Of a DNA stretch of 64,000 nucleotides, positions 1 through 7,330 are shown piece after piece. Below the pieces are notes generated by a model. That model had not been told where the DNA came from and ran no database searches. It worked only from the letters and a program-made list of their open reading frames with translations. Location: contig NZ_CP108518.1 in assembly GCF_035989885.1 (NCBI RefSeq), forward strand, positions 186,001-250,000. Reading direction: 5' to 3'. The position numbers were made by a program, and so were the translations under genes. Source of the DNA: Streptomyces sp. NBC_01232. Lineage in GTDB: Bacteria > Actinomycetota > Actinomycetes > Streptomycetales > Streptomycetaceae. Position 1 is the stretch's first letter. The number at the start of each line of letters is the position of its first letter.

Positions 1-790
1 TCGGCTGGTTCGCGAACGGCGTCACCGTGAGTGTGGAAGAGCTGTACTTGCTCCAGACGCGGTTGATGTAGTCGTTCATGACACCGGCGGGGATTCCGCC
101 CGCCTCGATGCCGTGACCGGGCGAGAGCGCGCGCAGCGGGGTGCCGTCGGGACGGTTCTGGATCAATCCGCCCCAGCCTGCCGAACGCAGCTGGCTGAAC
201 ACGGCGTTGTAGCCGCCCGGCTTGAGCCGCCCGGTGTTGGTGACCGTACCGCCCGCCGCCTTCACGCCGACTGCGTACGGGGCCGAGAACATGTCGACCT
301 GGGTGCTGTTGATCCACAGACCGGCATCGTTGAGCGTGTACTCGGACCAGTTGAACAGGACGTTGCGGTTGGGGTCGGAGGGGTTCTGCACGGCGGGCTG
401 CACCAGGCCGCCGGTGCTGACCTTGAAGACGATCTTCTGGCCGATGGAGAAGTAGACGCGTCCGGAGAACTTGGGCATCCGGATGGTCCTGGTCTGTCCG
501 TTGGCCGGTCCCGCGATCGACGCGTCGGGCGCGGGGGTGGGGGGATTGCCTCCGACGGGCCACGGGTGGAACCCGCCGTTGGCGTCGGCCCAGCCCTGCT
601 GGCCGGTCGTCAGCAGCGTACCCAGGTTGTAGATGTAGACCGGTTCGCTGCGTCCCGAGTTGTTCTTGATCGTGAGCGGGATGGTCGCCGGTACGGCCTC
701 TGCGGACGGCGACGGGCCGAAAACCATCAGACCGGCGCCGACAACCAGTGCTGCTATCCCGGATGCAAGCACTTTCGATAAACGGAACAC
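1..790 (-). CDS. secreted glycoside hydrolase family 64 beta-1,3-glucanase (3' end outside window)
   Basis: A laminarin-degrading endo-beta-1,3-glucanase of the laminaripentaose-producing GH64 family, predicted to be exported. The frame is open to the left window edge, giving 263 residues. A GTG start at 790 follows an AAGGAGG ribosome site. Residues 1-32 form a signal peptide (FRLSK, hydrophobic core, SPSAEA). The mature part has the GH64 features VYIYN, W67/W77 and the acidic pair E150 (NWSEYT) and D166 (STQVDM). Their 16-residue spacing equals that of the catalytic Glu154/Asp170 of the characterised Streptomyces laminaripentaose-producing enzyme. A palindromic operator lies about 70 nt upstream. 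Family assignment is from recognised sequence; the substrate is inferred from the family. Confidence 0.9.
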   Translation of the reverse strand, partial: MFRLSKVLASGIAALVVGAGLMVFGPSPSAEAVPATIPLTIKNNSGRSEPVYIYNLGTLLTTGQQGWADANGGFHPWPVGGNPPTPAPDASIAGPANGQTRTIRMPKFSGRVYFSIGQKIVFKVSTGGLVQPAVQNPSDPNRNVLFNWSEYTLNDAGLWINSTQVDMFSAPYAVGVKAAGGTVTNTGRLKPGGYNAVFSQLRSAGWGGLIQNRPDGTPLRALSPGHGIEAGGIPAGVMNDYINRVWSKYSSSTLTVTPFANQP

Positions 791-860
791 GCTCTTCCTC
801 CTTGTGGGGGGCACCTGACGGTGGGGAGGTTCGGCGCTCCCATGTTCATACATTGATACC

Positions 861-874
861 TGAGAGCGCTCTCA
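861..874. promoter_or_regulatory. 14-bp perfect palindrome, LacI-family type operator
   Basis: TGAGAGCGCTCTCA is a perfect palindrome between the glucanase start and its upstream DNA. It has the GAGCGCTC core seen in operators of sugar-responsive LacI-family repressors of Streptomyces (the CebR box is TGGGAGCGCTCCCA). It probably makes the glucanase inducible by beta-glucan oligomers. No LacI-type gene is in the window, so the regulator must lie elsewhere. A related core is at 18660-18667, in front of the GH13 gene. Confidence 0.75.
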
Positions 875-967
875 GCGTCGGACTATGCTCAAGTTCTGTC
901 AAGAACTGGACAGAGTCCGGAGCGCCTGATCATCGTCGGGGTCCGCGCCTGAAGGCTCTTGGACCAG

Positions 968-1020
968 CATGTTTCGACGGGATCAGCGCATCAGCCGTGC
1001 GACCACCCGGTCGAAACATG
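968..1020. repeat. 11-bp inverted repeat with 31-bp spacer
   Basis: CATGTTTCGAC at 968-978 is exactly inverted at 1010-1020. It lies in the 301-bp gene-free stretch 791-1091 next to a terminator. Function is unknown: it could be a second regulatory site for the glucanase, an alternative hairpin, or an old insertion footprint. Apart from this, the operator and the terminator, no coding sequence was recognised in 791-1091. Confidence 0.5.
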
Positions 1021-1023
1021 GAA

Positions 1024-1050
1024 GCGGCGACGGCCGTTGGCCGTCGCCGC
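1024..1050 (-). terminator. strong hairpin terminator of the DUF4235 operon
   Basis: A perfect 12-bp stem (1024-1035 with 1039-1050) and a 3-nt loop lie 42 nt after the stop codon of the minus-strand gene ending at 1092. There is no U-tract, which is usual for Streptomyces terminators. Confidence 0.75.
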
Positions 1051-1091
1051 CACTTGGGTGAGCGTCTCCACTCTCTGAAAGCTGCGGCCGA

Positions 1092-1358
1092 TCAGCCGGG
1101 CCAGGTGCCCGTGAGGCGCCGGGTGGCGACCGCTCCGGAACGGTCGACGGCGGCCTTGACGGCCGCGAAGATCGCGCCCTGCAGGGCCGCGGCAACCAGG
1201 ATCGCCCGCCAGGAGCGGTCCTCGTCGGTCGCGTCGGGAGCGTCGTCCGCCCCTTCGATCAGCTTCCAGACCTGCTTGAACACGAGTCCGGCGAGTGCGC
1301 CGCTGAGGGCGCCCAACGCCAGTCCGACCGGCTTGTATGCGATCGCCGACGCTTTCAC
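1092..1358 (-). CDS. DUF4235 membrane protein
   Basis: An 88-residue protein that I recognise as the DUF4235 family: it begins with a conserved YKPVGL stretch, has two glycine/alanine-rich membrane segments (about 11-32 and 51-67), a DAPDATDEDR loop and ends in RRLTGTWPG. Function is unknown. It is the last gene of an operon with DUF3618, holin-X and BrkB genes; its start overlaps the stop of the DUF3618 gene by 4 nt (ATGA), so the two are probably translationally coupled. The group is commonly seen in Streptomyces as a membrane or stress module. Confidence 0.85.
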   Translation of the reverse strand: MKASAIAYKPVGLALGALSGALAGLVFKQVWKLIEGADDAPDATDEDRSWRAILVAAALQGAIFAAVKAAVDRSGAVATRRLTGTWPG

Positions 1359-1762
1359 TGGTGCCTCCTCCGGTTGCCCCGCACCAGCAGGAACACGATC
1401 AGGGCAGCGCCGACCGTGAGCAGTGCGGCCCGCCGCGCCTTGTCGAAAACGGGGTCGAGGGTCTTCTCGGCCGCCAGGTGCACGGCATGGTCGACCCCGC
1501 CCCGGATCCGTCCCGTCACCAGGGCGGCCTTCTCCGTGGCCTGCTCCTTCACGGCGGCCGTCTTCTCCCGGGCCTGCGCCTTGACATCGGCCTTGGCGGC
1601 CAGCGCCTCGACGGTGCGGCCGAGTTCATCGCGGGTGTGCTCGATCCGTTCCCGCAGTTCCTCGGCAGAGGGTTCGCCGGAGGTCGGCTGCCGAGGTTGA
1701 TCGGGCTGTTGGGGAGCAGCGGGCCGGCGGGGAGCGGGTTCGTTGCGGGACTGGCTGGTCAT
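1355..1762 (-). CDS. DUF3618 protein
   Basis: A 135-residue protein with a disordered Pro-rich N-terminus (1-32), the DUF3618 helix (ELRERIEHTRDELGRTVEALAAKADV, about 35-62), a long amphipathic Ala/Lys helix that probably forms a coiled coil, and one C-terminal membrane segment (about 112-127) followed by RGNRRRHQ. The architecture suggests a protein anchored by its tail with a cytoplasmic coiled coil. It overlaps both neighbours by 4 nt, which indicates tight co-translation. The biochemical role of the family is unknown. Confidence 0.85.
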   Translation of the reverse strand: MTSQSRNEPAPRRPAAPQQPDQPRQPTSGEPSAEELRERIEHTRDELGRTVEALAAKADVKAQAREKTAAVKEQATEKAALVTGRIRGGVDHAVHLAAEKTLDPVFDKARRAALLTVGAALIVFLLVRGNRRRHQ

Positions 1763-2172
1763 CGGTGTGCCTTCTCCCTGATCTCGGCCACGTCGGCCTG
1801 GAGGCTGTGCATCGTCTGCTCCGGCGCCGGTGTGCCTGCCTGCGCGATCTGCTTCTTGCCTGCCATCGCCACCACCACGGCGCTCGTCGCCAGAACGGCG
1901 GTGACGATGAGGGCCGAGGCCCAGACGGGAAGTACCAGAGCCAGTGCGGCGATCCCCGCCACCACCAGGGCCTGGGCGGCCAGGAAGCCGAGGAGTCCGG
2001 CTCCGCCGAACAGGCCGCCACCCGTGCCGAACCGCTTCCCCTTCTGCGTCATCTCAGCCCGCGCGAGCTGCATTTCCTGGCGCACCAGCTCCGAGATCTG
2101 CTGAGACGCCCGCGAGATCAGCACGCCCACCGAATCATCGGCGGGGCGAGTGCTCGGTTCGATCGTGCGCAT
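1759..2172 (-). CDS. phage-holin-family (holin-X) membrane protein
   Basis: A 137-residue protein with the amphipathic ISRASQQISELVRQEMQLARAEM N-terminal helix, two membrane segments (about 53-76 and 80-106) and a C-terminal charged helix. This is the actinobacterial Holin-X (superfamily III) pattern. In Streptomyces such genes are chromosomal and accompany DUF3618 and BrkB genes, so a lytic phage role is unlikely. The start overlaps the 3' end of the BrkB frame by 38 bp and the stop overlaps the DUF3618 start by 4 nt. Confidence 0.85.
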   Translation of the reverse strand: MRTIEPSTRPADDSVGVLISRASQQISELVRQEMQLARAEMTQKGKRFGTGGGLFGGAGLLGFLAAQALVVAGIAALALVLPVWASALIVTAVLATSAVVVAMAGKKQIAQAGTPAPEQTMHSLQADVAEIREKAHR

Positions 2173-3419
2173 GATTCTTCACCTCGTCCTCGAGTCGATC
2201 GGATACGTCTCGTTGCTCCCTGCCTCCGGGCTGGACGGCGGATCCCTCCATGCGGCGACGGTCCTCGTCGCTCCATGCCCTGGTGTCGCGGGGCTGCACG
2301 TACGGCTCCTCGTGCTCGGGCAGCCCTCCCGCGATCGCCCGCTGGCGGGCCAGTTCCGCGTCGAACTCCAGCCCGAGGAGAACGGCAAGGTTGGTGATCC
2401 ACAGCCACACCAGGAACACGATCACGCCCGCGACCGTGCCGTATGTCTTGTTGTAGGAGGCGAAGTTCGCGACGTAGAAGGCGAAGCCGGCCGAGGCGGT
2501 CATCCAGATCGCCAGGGCCAGGAAACTTCCGGGGGTGACCCATGCGAAGCCGCGCCCCTTGGCGTTCGGAGCAGCCCAGTAGAGCAGCGCGATCATGATC
2601 GTGACGAGAAGGACCAGCACCGGCCACTTCGCGATCGACCAGACCGCGAACCCGCTGTCACCCACGCCGAGTGCCTCGCCGGCCCGCCGGGCCAGCCCTC
2701 CGCTGAACACCACGATCAGTGCGCTCGCACAGGCCAGGAGCATGAGCGTCACGGTCAGGGGCGAGGCGAAGCGGAAGGATCTTCCACACCGACCGGCCCT
2801 CGGGAACGTCGTAGACGGCGTTCGAGGCACGGATGAACGCCGCGACATAGCCGGAGGCGGACCAGAGGGCGACGACCAGGCCGACGACCGCGACCAGTGA
2901 GCCGATGCCGCTCCTGCCTTGCAGTTGCATCACGGCATCGCTGATCACATCCCGGACCGAGCCGGGCGCCAGTCTCCGCAGGTTGTCCAGCACGCGCTGC
3001 GTCGTCGACTCGCCTGCGATGCCCAGCAGGGACACGAGGACGAGAAGGGCGGGGAAGATTGCCAGTACCCCGTAGTAGGTCAGGGCCGCTGCGCGGTCGG
3101 CCAGCTCGTCGTTCCTGAACTCCCTCACAGTGCCGCGCAGCACGGCTCGCCACGATCGCTTCGGCAGGTCGGTGGGCCGGTCGGGGGCGCGCTCCCGCAC
3201 CCGATCGCCGGGGCCCACCCTTGTGCCGGCCCCCGCCTCCGTGCCCTCGCCCGCGCCCGCGTTCGTGCCGGTGTCCGGACGCTCGTCTTCCGTGCCGGGG
3301 TCCGGCGTCGAGCTGCGTTTCATACGCTGCGGCTTTCCGTCTCGGCGGGACTCATGCCCGTAGGTCTCAGGCTTCTTCTGGAAGATCTCGTACGCGTCCT
3401 GCGGCTGCTCCTGCGGCAC
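2135..3419 (-). pseudogene. YihY/BrkB-family membrane protein, split by a one-base frameshift
   Basis: A multi-pass YihY/BrkB protein encoded in two frames. The first frame (from 3419, or more likely ATG 3323) gives a charged N-terminus, then RAAALTYYGVLAIFPALLVLVSLLG and on to VWKILPLRLA, and then leaves the family. The second frame resumes at about 2770 with SPLTVTLMLLACASALIV and runs to the stop at 2135. One missing base in the C-rich stretch near 2770 would restore a full protein of about 400 residues with the usual six membrane segments. The rest is well conserved, so either a recent mutation or a sequencing error is possible. The N-terminus has a tandem GAGEGTEAGAGTRVG acidic region. 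It is the first gene of the operon. Confidence 0.8.
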
Positions 3420-3582
3420 CCGCTGCGTCGCGAAGACGTCGTCGGGCGGTCCGTCCGGTACCCGGCCGGGCGCGCTGCCGCGCGGGCCCTACATCGCGCG
3501 TGCCCCCTGCGGCGCGGGCGATTCGTGAGGATCCACACTTTCCCGCACGTGCAGATCACCGGATGGCGGGTAGGCGCACCCC

Positions 3583-3822
3583 ATGATCGCTTCCCTGCCG
3601 CTCGCGGCTTCCGGTTCCTCGTCCCTCTTCCTGATCATGGCCGGCGTGGTGGTGGCCGCACTCCTGGTCAGCGCCTTCTGGTACGGCAGCCGCCGCGCCG
3701 CGACCCGCAAGGATCCCGGTGCGCAGCCGTCGGAGCAGAGTCGGGCGGCACGGGCCCGGCAGGACTCGTGGCAGACGCCGGACGGGCCCGGGACCGGCCC
3801 CGCAGCCCCGCGACGCCCTTGA
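3583..3822 (+). CDS. DUF6479 small membrane protein
   Basis: A 79-residue protein with one membrane segment (about 14-35, SLFLIMAGVVVAALLVSAFWYG), a basic SRRAATRK boundary and a hydrophilic Pro-rich tail. The FWYGSRRAA signature is what I know from the Streptomyces DUF6479 family. Function is unknown. It is monocistronic and divergent from the BrkB operon; no strong ribosome site is visible. The 163 bp between it and the BrkB frame hold only promoter DNA. Confidence 0.7.
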   Translation: MIASLPLAASGSSSLFLIMAGVVVAALLVSAFWYGSRRAATRKDPGAQPSEQSRAARARQDSWQTPDGPGTGPAAPRRP

Positions 3823-4034
3823 CCCGAGTCCCCTGTGCGACCGGGTCCGTACCGGGCTTCCCTCGACGGCGCCGCGCCCTTAGAGGCCTGAAGTGCCCTT
3901 CGCGAGCCCCGGATCACTGTCCCGGTCCCGCCCCAGCCGCCTCACCGGGTCAGGATTCACACGGGTGGCGCAGATTGCCAGGCGCGTTCGGCGGGTACGC
4001 GCGGCCGGTCACCTTTTGCCTCGTGGAGGTCTCC

Positions 4035-4457
4035 TTGCTGTCCTCTCTCTCCGACACGATCTCGACGCACCTCGACCTCGCCGGCTGCCTCCTGCCGGTA
4101 CCGACGCGTGCCGTGTACGACACATCCGACCCGTACGCGGTCCGGTTCGACTTCATGCTTGACGCCGGGCGTCCCACCCGGTGGCACTTCGAGCGGGACA
4201 TGCTGGCCGAGGGCGTGTGCCGCCCGGTGGGAGAAGGCGCCATCGCCCTCCGACCCCGCTCGACGGGCGGACATCACACCCTGGTCATGGAGCTGTGGGG
4301 GGACACCCTGACCGGATACGAGTCAGCCGTGCTGATCGTCGACTCTGCTCAGGTGAGCTGCTTCCTTGAGCAGTCCTACGGGTTGGTGGCCCGCGGGTCC
4401 GAGTCCGACTCCTGGGACATCGACGGCTTCCTGTACAGGATCCAGTGTCCGGACTGA
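4035..4457 (+). CDS. SsgA-like protein (SALP), sporulation and cell-division regulator
   Basis: A 140-residue member of the SsgA-like family, found only in sporulating or morphologically complex actinomycetes. Members steer septum placement and spore-wall peptidoglycan. Visible family features are PVPTRAVYDTSDPYAVRFDFML, RWHFERDMLAEG, a VGEGAI stretch and a C-terminal SWDIDGFL. I chose the TTG start at 4035 because GGAGG ends 5 nt before it; an in-frame GTG at 4023 has no ribosome site. No septation gene is adjacent, so the particular SALP subgroup cannot be named. Confidence 0.88.
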   Translation: MLSSLSDTISTHLDLAGCLLPVPTRAVYDTSDPYAVRFDFMLDAGRPTRWHFERDMLAEGVCRPVGEGAIALRPRSTGGHHTLVMELWGDTLTGYESAVLIVDSAQVSCFLEQSYGLVARGSESDSWDIDGFLYRIQCPD

Positions 4458-4590
4458 GCGCGCCTCCGGAAATGAGGGTGCGGTCAGGCAGGCGGACGGT
4501 TGGTCGGTTGGTTGATCGACCTGCGTGCTGCACGCCTCTGGGTCATCCTGATGCGACCCCGTATCTCCCGTTCCGGACTGGAGTTTCGCT

Positions 4591-4851
4591 GTGCTCGAAC
4601 GCGATCGTCGTAAGGATCAGCCCGAGGTCAAGGTCGCGTTCGCGCTGCCGACCGACGTACCGCACCGGCCCGGCCAGGTGGCCGCGGGCCCGGGCGACCG
4701 GCAGCCCGGACCTCACGGGGTCACGTACCGGCCGGACGACCTCAGGGCCGTGACCGACCCGTCCTCCCGCTACCTCGCGGCCGGGGACTACTGGTTCGAC
4801 CGCAGCAGCACCGCCGCTCACCCGAACGGCGCCAACCGCCTCACCACCTGA
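4591..4851 (+). CDS. small hypothetical protein
   Basis: An 86-residue hydrophilic protein starting GTG with GGAG 7 nt upstream. It has VKVAFALPTDVPHRPGQVAAGPGDRQPGPHG and a C-terminal DDLRAVTDPSSRYLAAGDYWFDRSS. No membrane segment, signal peptide or known motif was seen. Codon positions look coding, but a longer open frame lies on the other strand over the same DNA. I do not recognise the family. Confidence 0.45.
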   Translation: MLERDRRKDQPEVKVAFALPTDVPHRPGQVAAGPGDRQPGPHGVTYRPDDLRAVTDPSSRYLAAGDYWFDRSSTAAHPNGANRLTT

Positions 4852-4982
4852 GGCAGAGGCCCACGAGGACGGTGACCGGCCGCACGAAGTAGCCGCGGTA
4901 CGAAGAGTCAACCCCGGCCTCCGCCACGAAGGCCCTGGCCGCCCTGCTCGCCGGGCACCAGGTGTGGGACCGCTTCCCCGCC

Positions 4983-5050
4983 GCGCCCACCCCGTAGCGC
5001 CCACCCCGTAGCGCCCGCCCCGTAGCGGGCGGCCCGTAGCGGGCGGCCCG
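4983..5050. repeat. 14-bp tandem repeat array, about 4.9 copies, with hairpin potential
   Basis: The unit GCGCCCACCCCGTA repeats at 4983, 4997 and 5011 (GCGCCCGCCCCGTA), then changes to GCGGGCGGCCCGTA at 5025 and 5039. Because the later units are partly complementary to the earlier ones, GCCCGC (5013-5018) can pair with GCGGGC (5025-5030). The array lies between the small gene and the 3' end of the sensor kinase, where it may serve as a terminator for both strands. Confidence 0.7.
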
Positions 5051-5080
5051 GCGGGTTCCGGGCGGCCGCCCGGGGCGCGT

Positions 5081-6466
5081 TCAGAACGTCAGCCGGAACA
5101 GAGCGCCCCCGCCCGGGGCGGCCTCCGCCATCAGTTCGGCGGCGTGCGCCCGTGCGATCTGCCGTGCCATGGCCAGGCCCAGACCGGACCCCGGCAGGGC
5201 GCGGGCCGCCCCGGCGCGGTAGAACCGGTCGAAGACGTGCGGCAGATCCTGCGCCGAGATCCCCGGCCCGTGGTCGCGCACCGTCAGTTCCGGCCCCCGG
5301 CCCGGTAGGCCCGCCACGAGCTCCACCTCGACGGGCAGCCCTCCCCCGCTGAATTTGGCCGCGTTGTCCAGCAGGTTCCCCAGCAGTCGGCTGAGCCGCG
5401 CCGGCACCCCCGGCACCACGACCGGCTCCGGCGGCACCCGTACGTGGAAGGGCACGGACGGCCAGTGCGTCCGTGCGGCCTGTGCGCAGTGCTCCACCAG
5501 CGCGCCCAGCCGTACCTGTTCCACCAGCGGCTGCGGTTCCTCGTCGCGTGCCAGCTCGATCAGGTCGTTCACGAGCCCCGTCACCTCCCGCAGCTGGCGC
5601 CCCAGCGCGGCGGAGGCCCGTTCGCGCTGGTCCGGTGTGAGCCTGTCCGCCCGTGCCAGCAGTTCGGCGTTGGTCCGCAGCGCCGTCAGCGGGGTGCGCA
5701 GTTCGTGCGAGGCGTCCGCGACCAGTCGGCGCTGTGCGGTGACCGACTGTTCGAGCTCCCCCAGCATGGTGTTGAAGCTTGTGGCGAGCCGGGTGATCTC
5801 GTCCTCCCGCCCCGGTGGCGGCAGTTCGATCCGGTGCCGGGGGTCACGGGTGGCGGCGATCCGCTCGGCCGTCGCCGTGAGCCGGGTGACGGGGGCCAGG
5901 CCGGTCCGTGAGACCCAGTGCCCGAGGAGTGCGGCGAGCAGCACGCCGGCCGCCGCCGTCAGCACGAGCCATTGGGAGGCCTCCTCGATGCCGTCCTCGA
6001 CCGTGTCCGCCCGCAGGGCGACCTGCAGCGCCCGCCCCTGGGCGTAGTCGGTGGTGAGCATGCGTGCGGGGAATCCGGCCACCGTGATGTTCGTGTAGTA
6101 CGGGGCCTTCGTGCCCGCTGCGACCTTCCGCGCGGCCGGGTCCACGGGTAGCTGTCCCGGCGTCGCGGGGTCCTTGGCCGGGTCGGCGGGGACCACTTCC
6201 GCGCAGGCGGGAGCCGCCAGGAAGCGGCACTCTCCGGCCAGGATGCCGGGTGCGGCGCCCGGGTCGCGCTGGGCGGCGAGCCGCGCGGCCTGGGTCAGGC
6301 TGAGGTCGAGCTGCTGGTAGAGCACGGACCGGACCACCACGTACGCCGCCACGCACACCCCGATGGCCACGAGGGCCACGGCGGCGGTGACGGAGAGCGC
6401 CAGCCGGGTCCGCAGCGGACGGCGCCTGCGCCAGACCCGGCCGAGCCGCCGACGGCCGCCGCTCAC
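5081..6466 (-). CDS. two-component sensor histidine kinase (MprB/CseC-like)
   Basis: A 461-residue membrane kinase. Residues 22-46 and about 166-184 are membrane segments enclosing a roughly 120-residue extracytoplasmic sensor domain containing Cys80 and Cys88. Then come a HAMP domain (about 185-238), the dimerisation H-box with phospho-acceptor H254 ([10 protein letters not shown]), and a HATPase domain with N box [13 protein letters not shown]1 DHGPGIS and G2 GSGLGLAMA. The GTG start overlaps the regulator's stop codon (GTGA, 6463-6466), so translation is coupled. Its position divergent from a MurG-like operon suggests that it senses envelope stress; this is inference. Confidence 0.92.
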   Translation of the reverse strand: MSGGRRRLGRVWRRRRPLRTRLALSVTAAVALVAIGVCVAAYVVVRSVLYQQLDLSLTQAARLAAQRDPGAAPGILAGECRFLAAPACAEVVPADPAKDPATPGQLPVDPAARKVAAGTKAPYYTNITVAGFPARMLTTDYAQGRALQVALRADTVEDGIEEASQWLVLTAAAGVLLAALLGHWVSRTGLAPVTRLTATAERIAATRDPRHRIELPPPGREDEITRLATSFNTMLGELEQSVTAQRRLVADASHELRTPLTALRTNAELLARADRLTPDQRERASAALGRQLREVTGLVNDLIELARDEEPQPLVEQVRLGALVEHCAQAARTHWPSVPFHVRVPPEPVVVPGVPARLSRLLGNLLDNAAKFSGGGLPVEVELVAGLPGRGPELTVRDHGPGISAQDLPHVFDRFYRAGAARALPGSGLGLAMARQIARAHAAELMAEAAPGGGALFRLTF

Positions 6467-7257
6467 GCCGCGTCCAGCCGATAGCCGACCCCGTGGACGG
6501 TGTGGACCAGCCGGGGCTCTCCCCCGGCCTCCAGCTTCCGGCGCAGGTAGCCGACGTAGACGGCCAGGGAGTTGGAGTCCGGGCCGAAGTCCCGTCCCCA
6601 CACCAGCTCCAGGATCAGCTCGCGCGGGAGCACCTGGCCGGGGTGGCGTAGGAGCAGCTCGAGCAGGGCCGCTTCGGTACGGCTGAACTCCAGTGGCCGT
6701 CCGCCCCGGCGCCCGGTCCGGGTCGCGGGGTCGAGGACGAGGTCGGCGAAGCCGAGCGGGGCGGCGCCGGCGGGCCCGGGCGCGGCCCGCCGCAGCAGCG
6801 CCCGGACGCGGGCGACCAGCTCGTCCAGGGCGAACGGCTTGACGAGGTAGTCGTCGGCCCCCGCCTCCAGTCCGTCGACGCGCTCGCTGACGGAGTCGAG
6901 CGCGGTCAGGACGAGGACGGGCGTACGGTCGCCCATCGCGCGCAGCTGCCGGCAGACGGCGAGCCCGTCGAGCACGGGCATCATGACGTCGAGGACGACC
7001 GCGTCGGGCTCCCAGGCCGCCACCTGGGAGAGGGCCGCCAAGCCGTCCGCGGCGCCCCGGACCTCGTACCCCTCGACCGCCAGCCCGTCCTCTACGGCCG
7101 CCCGCACCTCGGGCTCGTCGTCGACGACGAGGATGCGACGGCTGTCCCTGTGGCCGGTGTGGCCCGCGTGGAGTGCGGCGCCTGCCTGGTTCATGCTGCC
7201 CGTGCCGCCGGTGCTGCTTGTGCTGTCCGCGCTGCCTGTGCTGTCCGTGGAGCTCAT
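6463..7257 (-). CDS. OmpR/PhoB-family response regulator
   Basis: A 264-residue regulator. Residues 1-38 are an unusual low-complexity Ser/Thr/Gly leader ([19 protein letters not shown]). The receiver domain has D46-D47, phospho-acceptor D90 (VVLDVMMP) and K140 (VKPF). The C-terminal winged helix has [19 protein letters not shown] and [11 protein letters not shown]. The ATG at 7257 has no ribosome site but sits 7 nt after a CAGGCT -10-like hexamer, which fits a leaderless transcript; Met22 is an alternative start. It pairs with the overlapping kinase gene. Confidence 0.92.
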   Translation of the reverse strand: MSSTDSTGSADSTSSTGGTGSMNQAGAALHAGHTGHRDSRRILVVDDEPEVRAAVEDGLAVEGYEVRGAADGLAALSQVAAWEPDAVVLDVMMPVLDGLAVCRQLRAMGDRTPVLVLTALDSVSERVDGLEAGADDYLVKPFALDELVARVRALLRRAAPGPAGAAPLGFADLVLDPATRTGRRGGRPLEFSRTEAALLELLLRHPGQVLPRELILELVWGRDFGPDSNSLAVYVGYLRRKLEAGGEPRLVHTVHGVGYRLDAA

Positions 7258-7280
7258 GGGGCAAAGCCTGCCAAAGGCTT

Positions 7281-7310
7281 CTGAGAGAACCTCTTAGAAC
7301 GTTCTTAGGG
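7281..7310. promoter_or_regulatory. candidate response-regulator box between kinase operon and MurG-like operon
   Basis: Two tandem 10-bp units CTGAGAGAAC and CTCTTAGAAC (7281-7300) are followed by GTTCTTAGGG, so that AGAACGTTCT forms a perfect 10-bp palindrome. Ten-base spacing is typical of OmpR/PhoB-family boxes. The site lies just upstream of the -10-like CAGGCT (complement 7265-7270) of the regulator gene and about 20 nt before the MurG-like start, so it could control both directions. Confidence 0.6.
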
Positions 7311-7330
7311 CGCACCGGGAGTGTGCGGCC

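Noticed and set aside
1759..2172. Prophage holin
   Set aside because: No endolysin, capsid or other phage gene is near; the Holin-X group is a standard chromosomal gene in actinobacteria.
4983..5050. CRISPR array
   Set aside because: Repeats are contiguous 14-mers without spacers and no cas gene is present.
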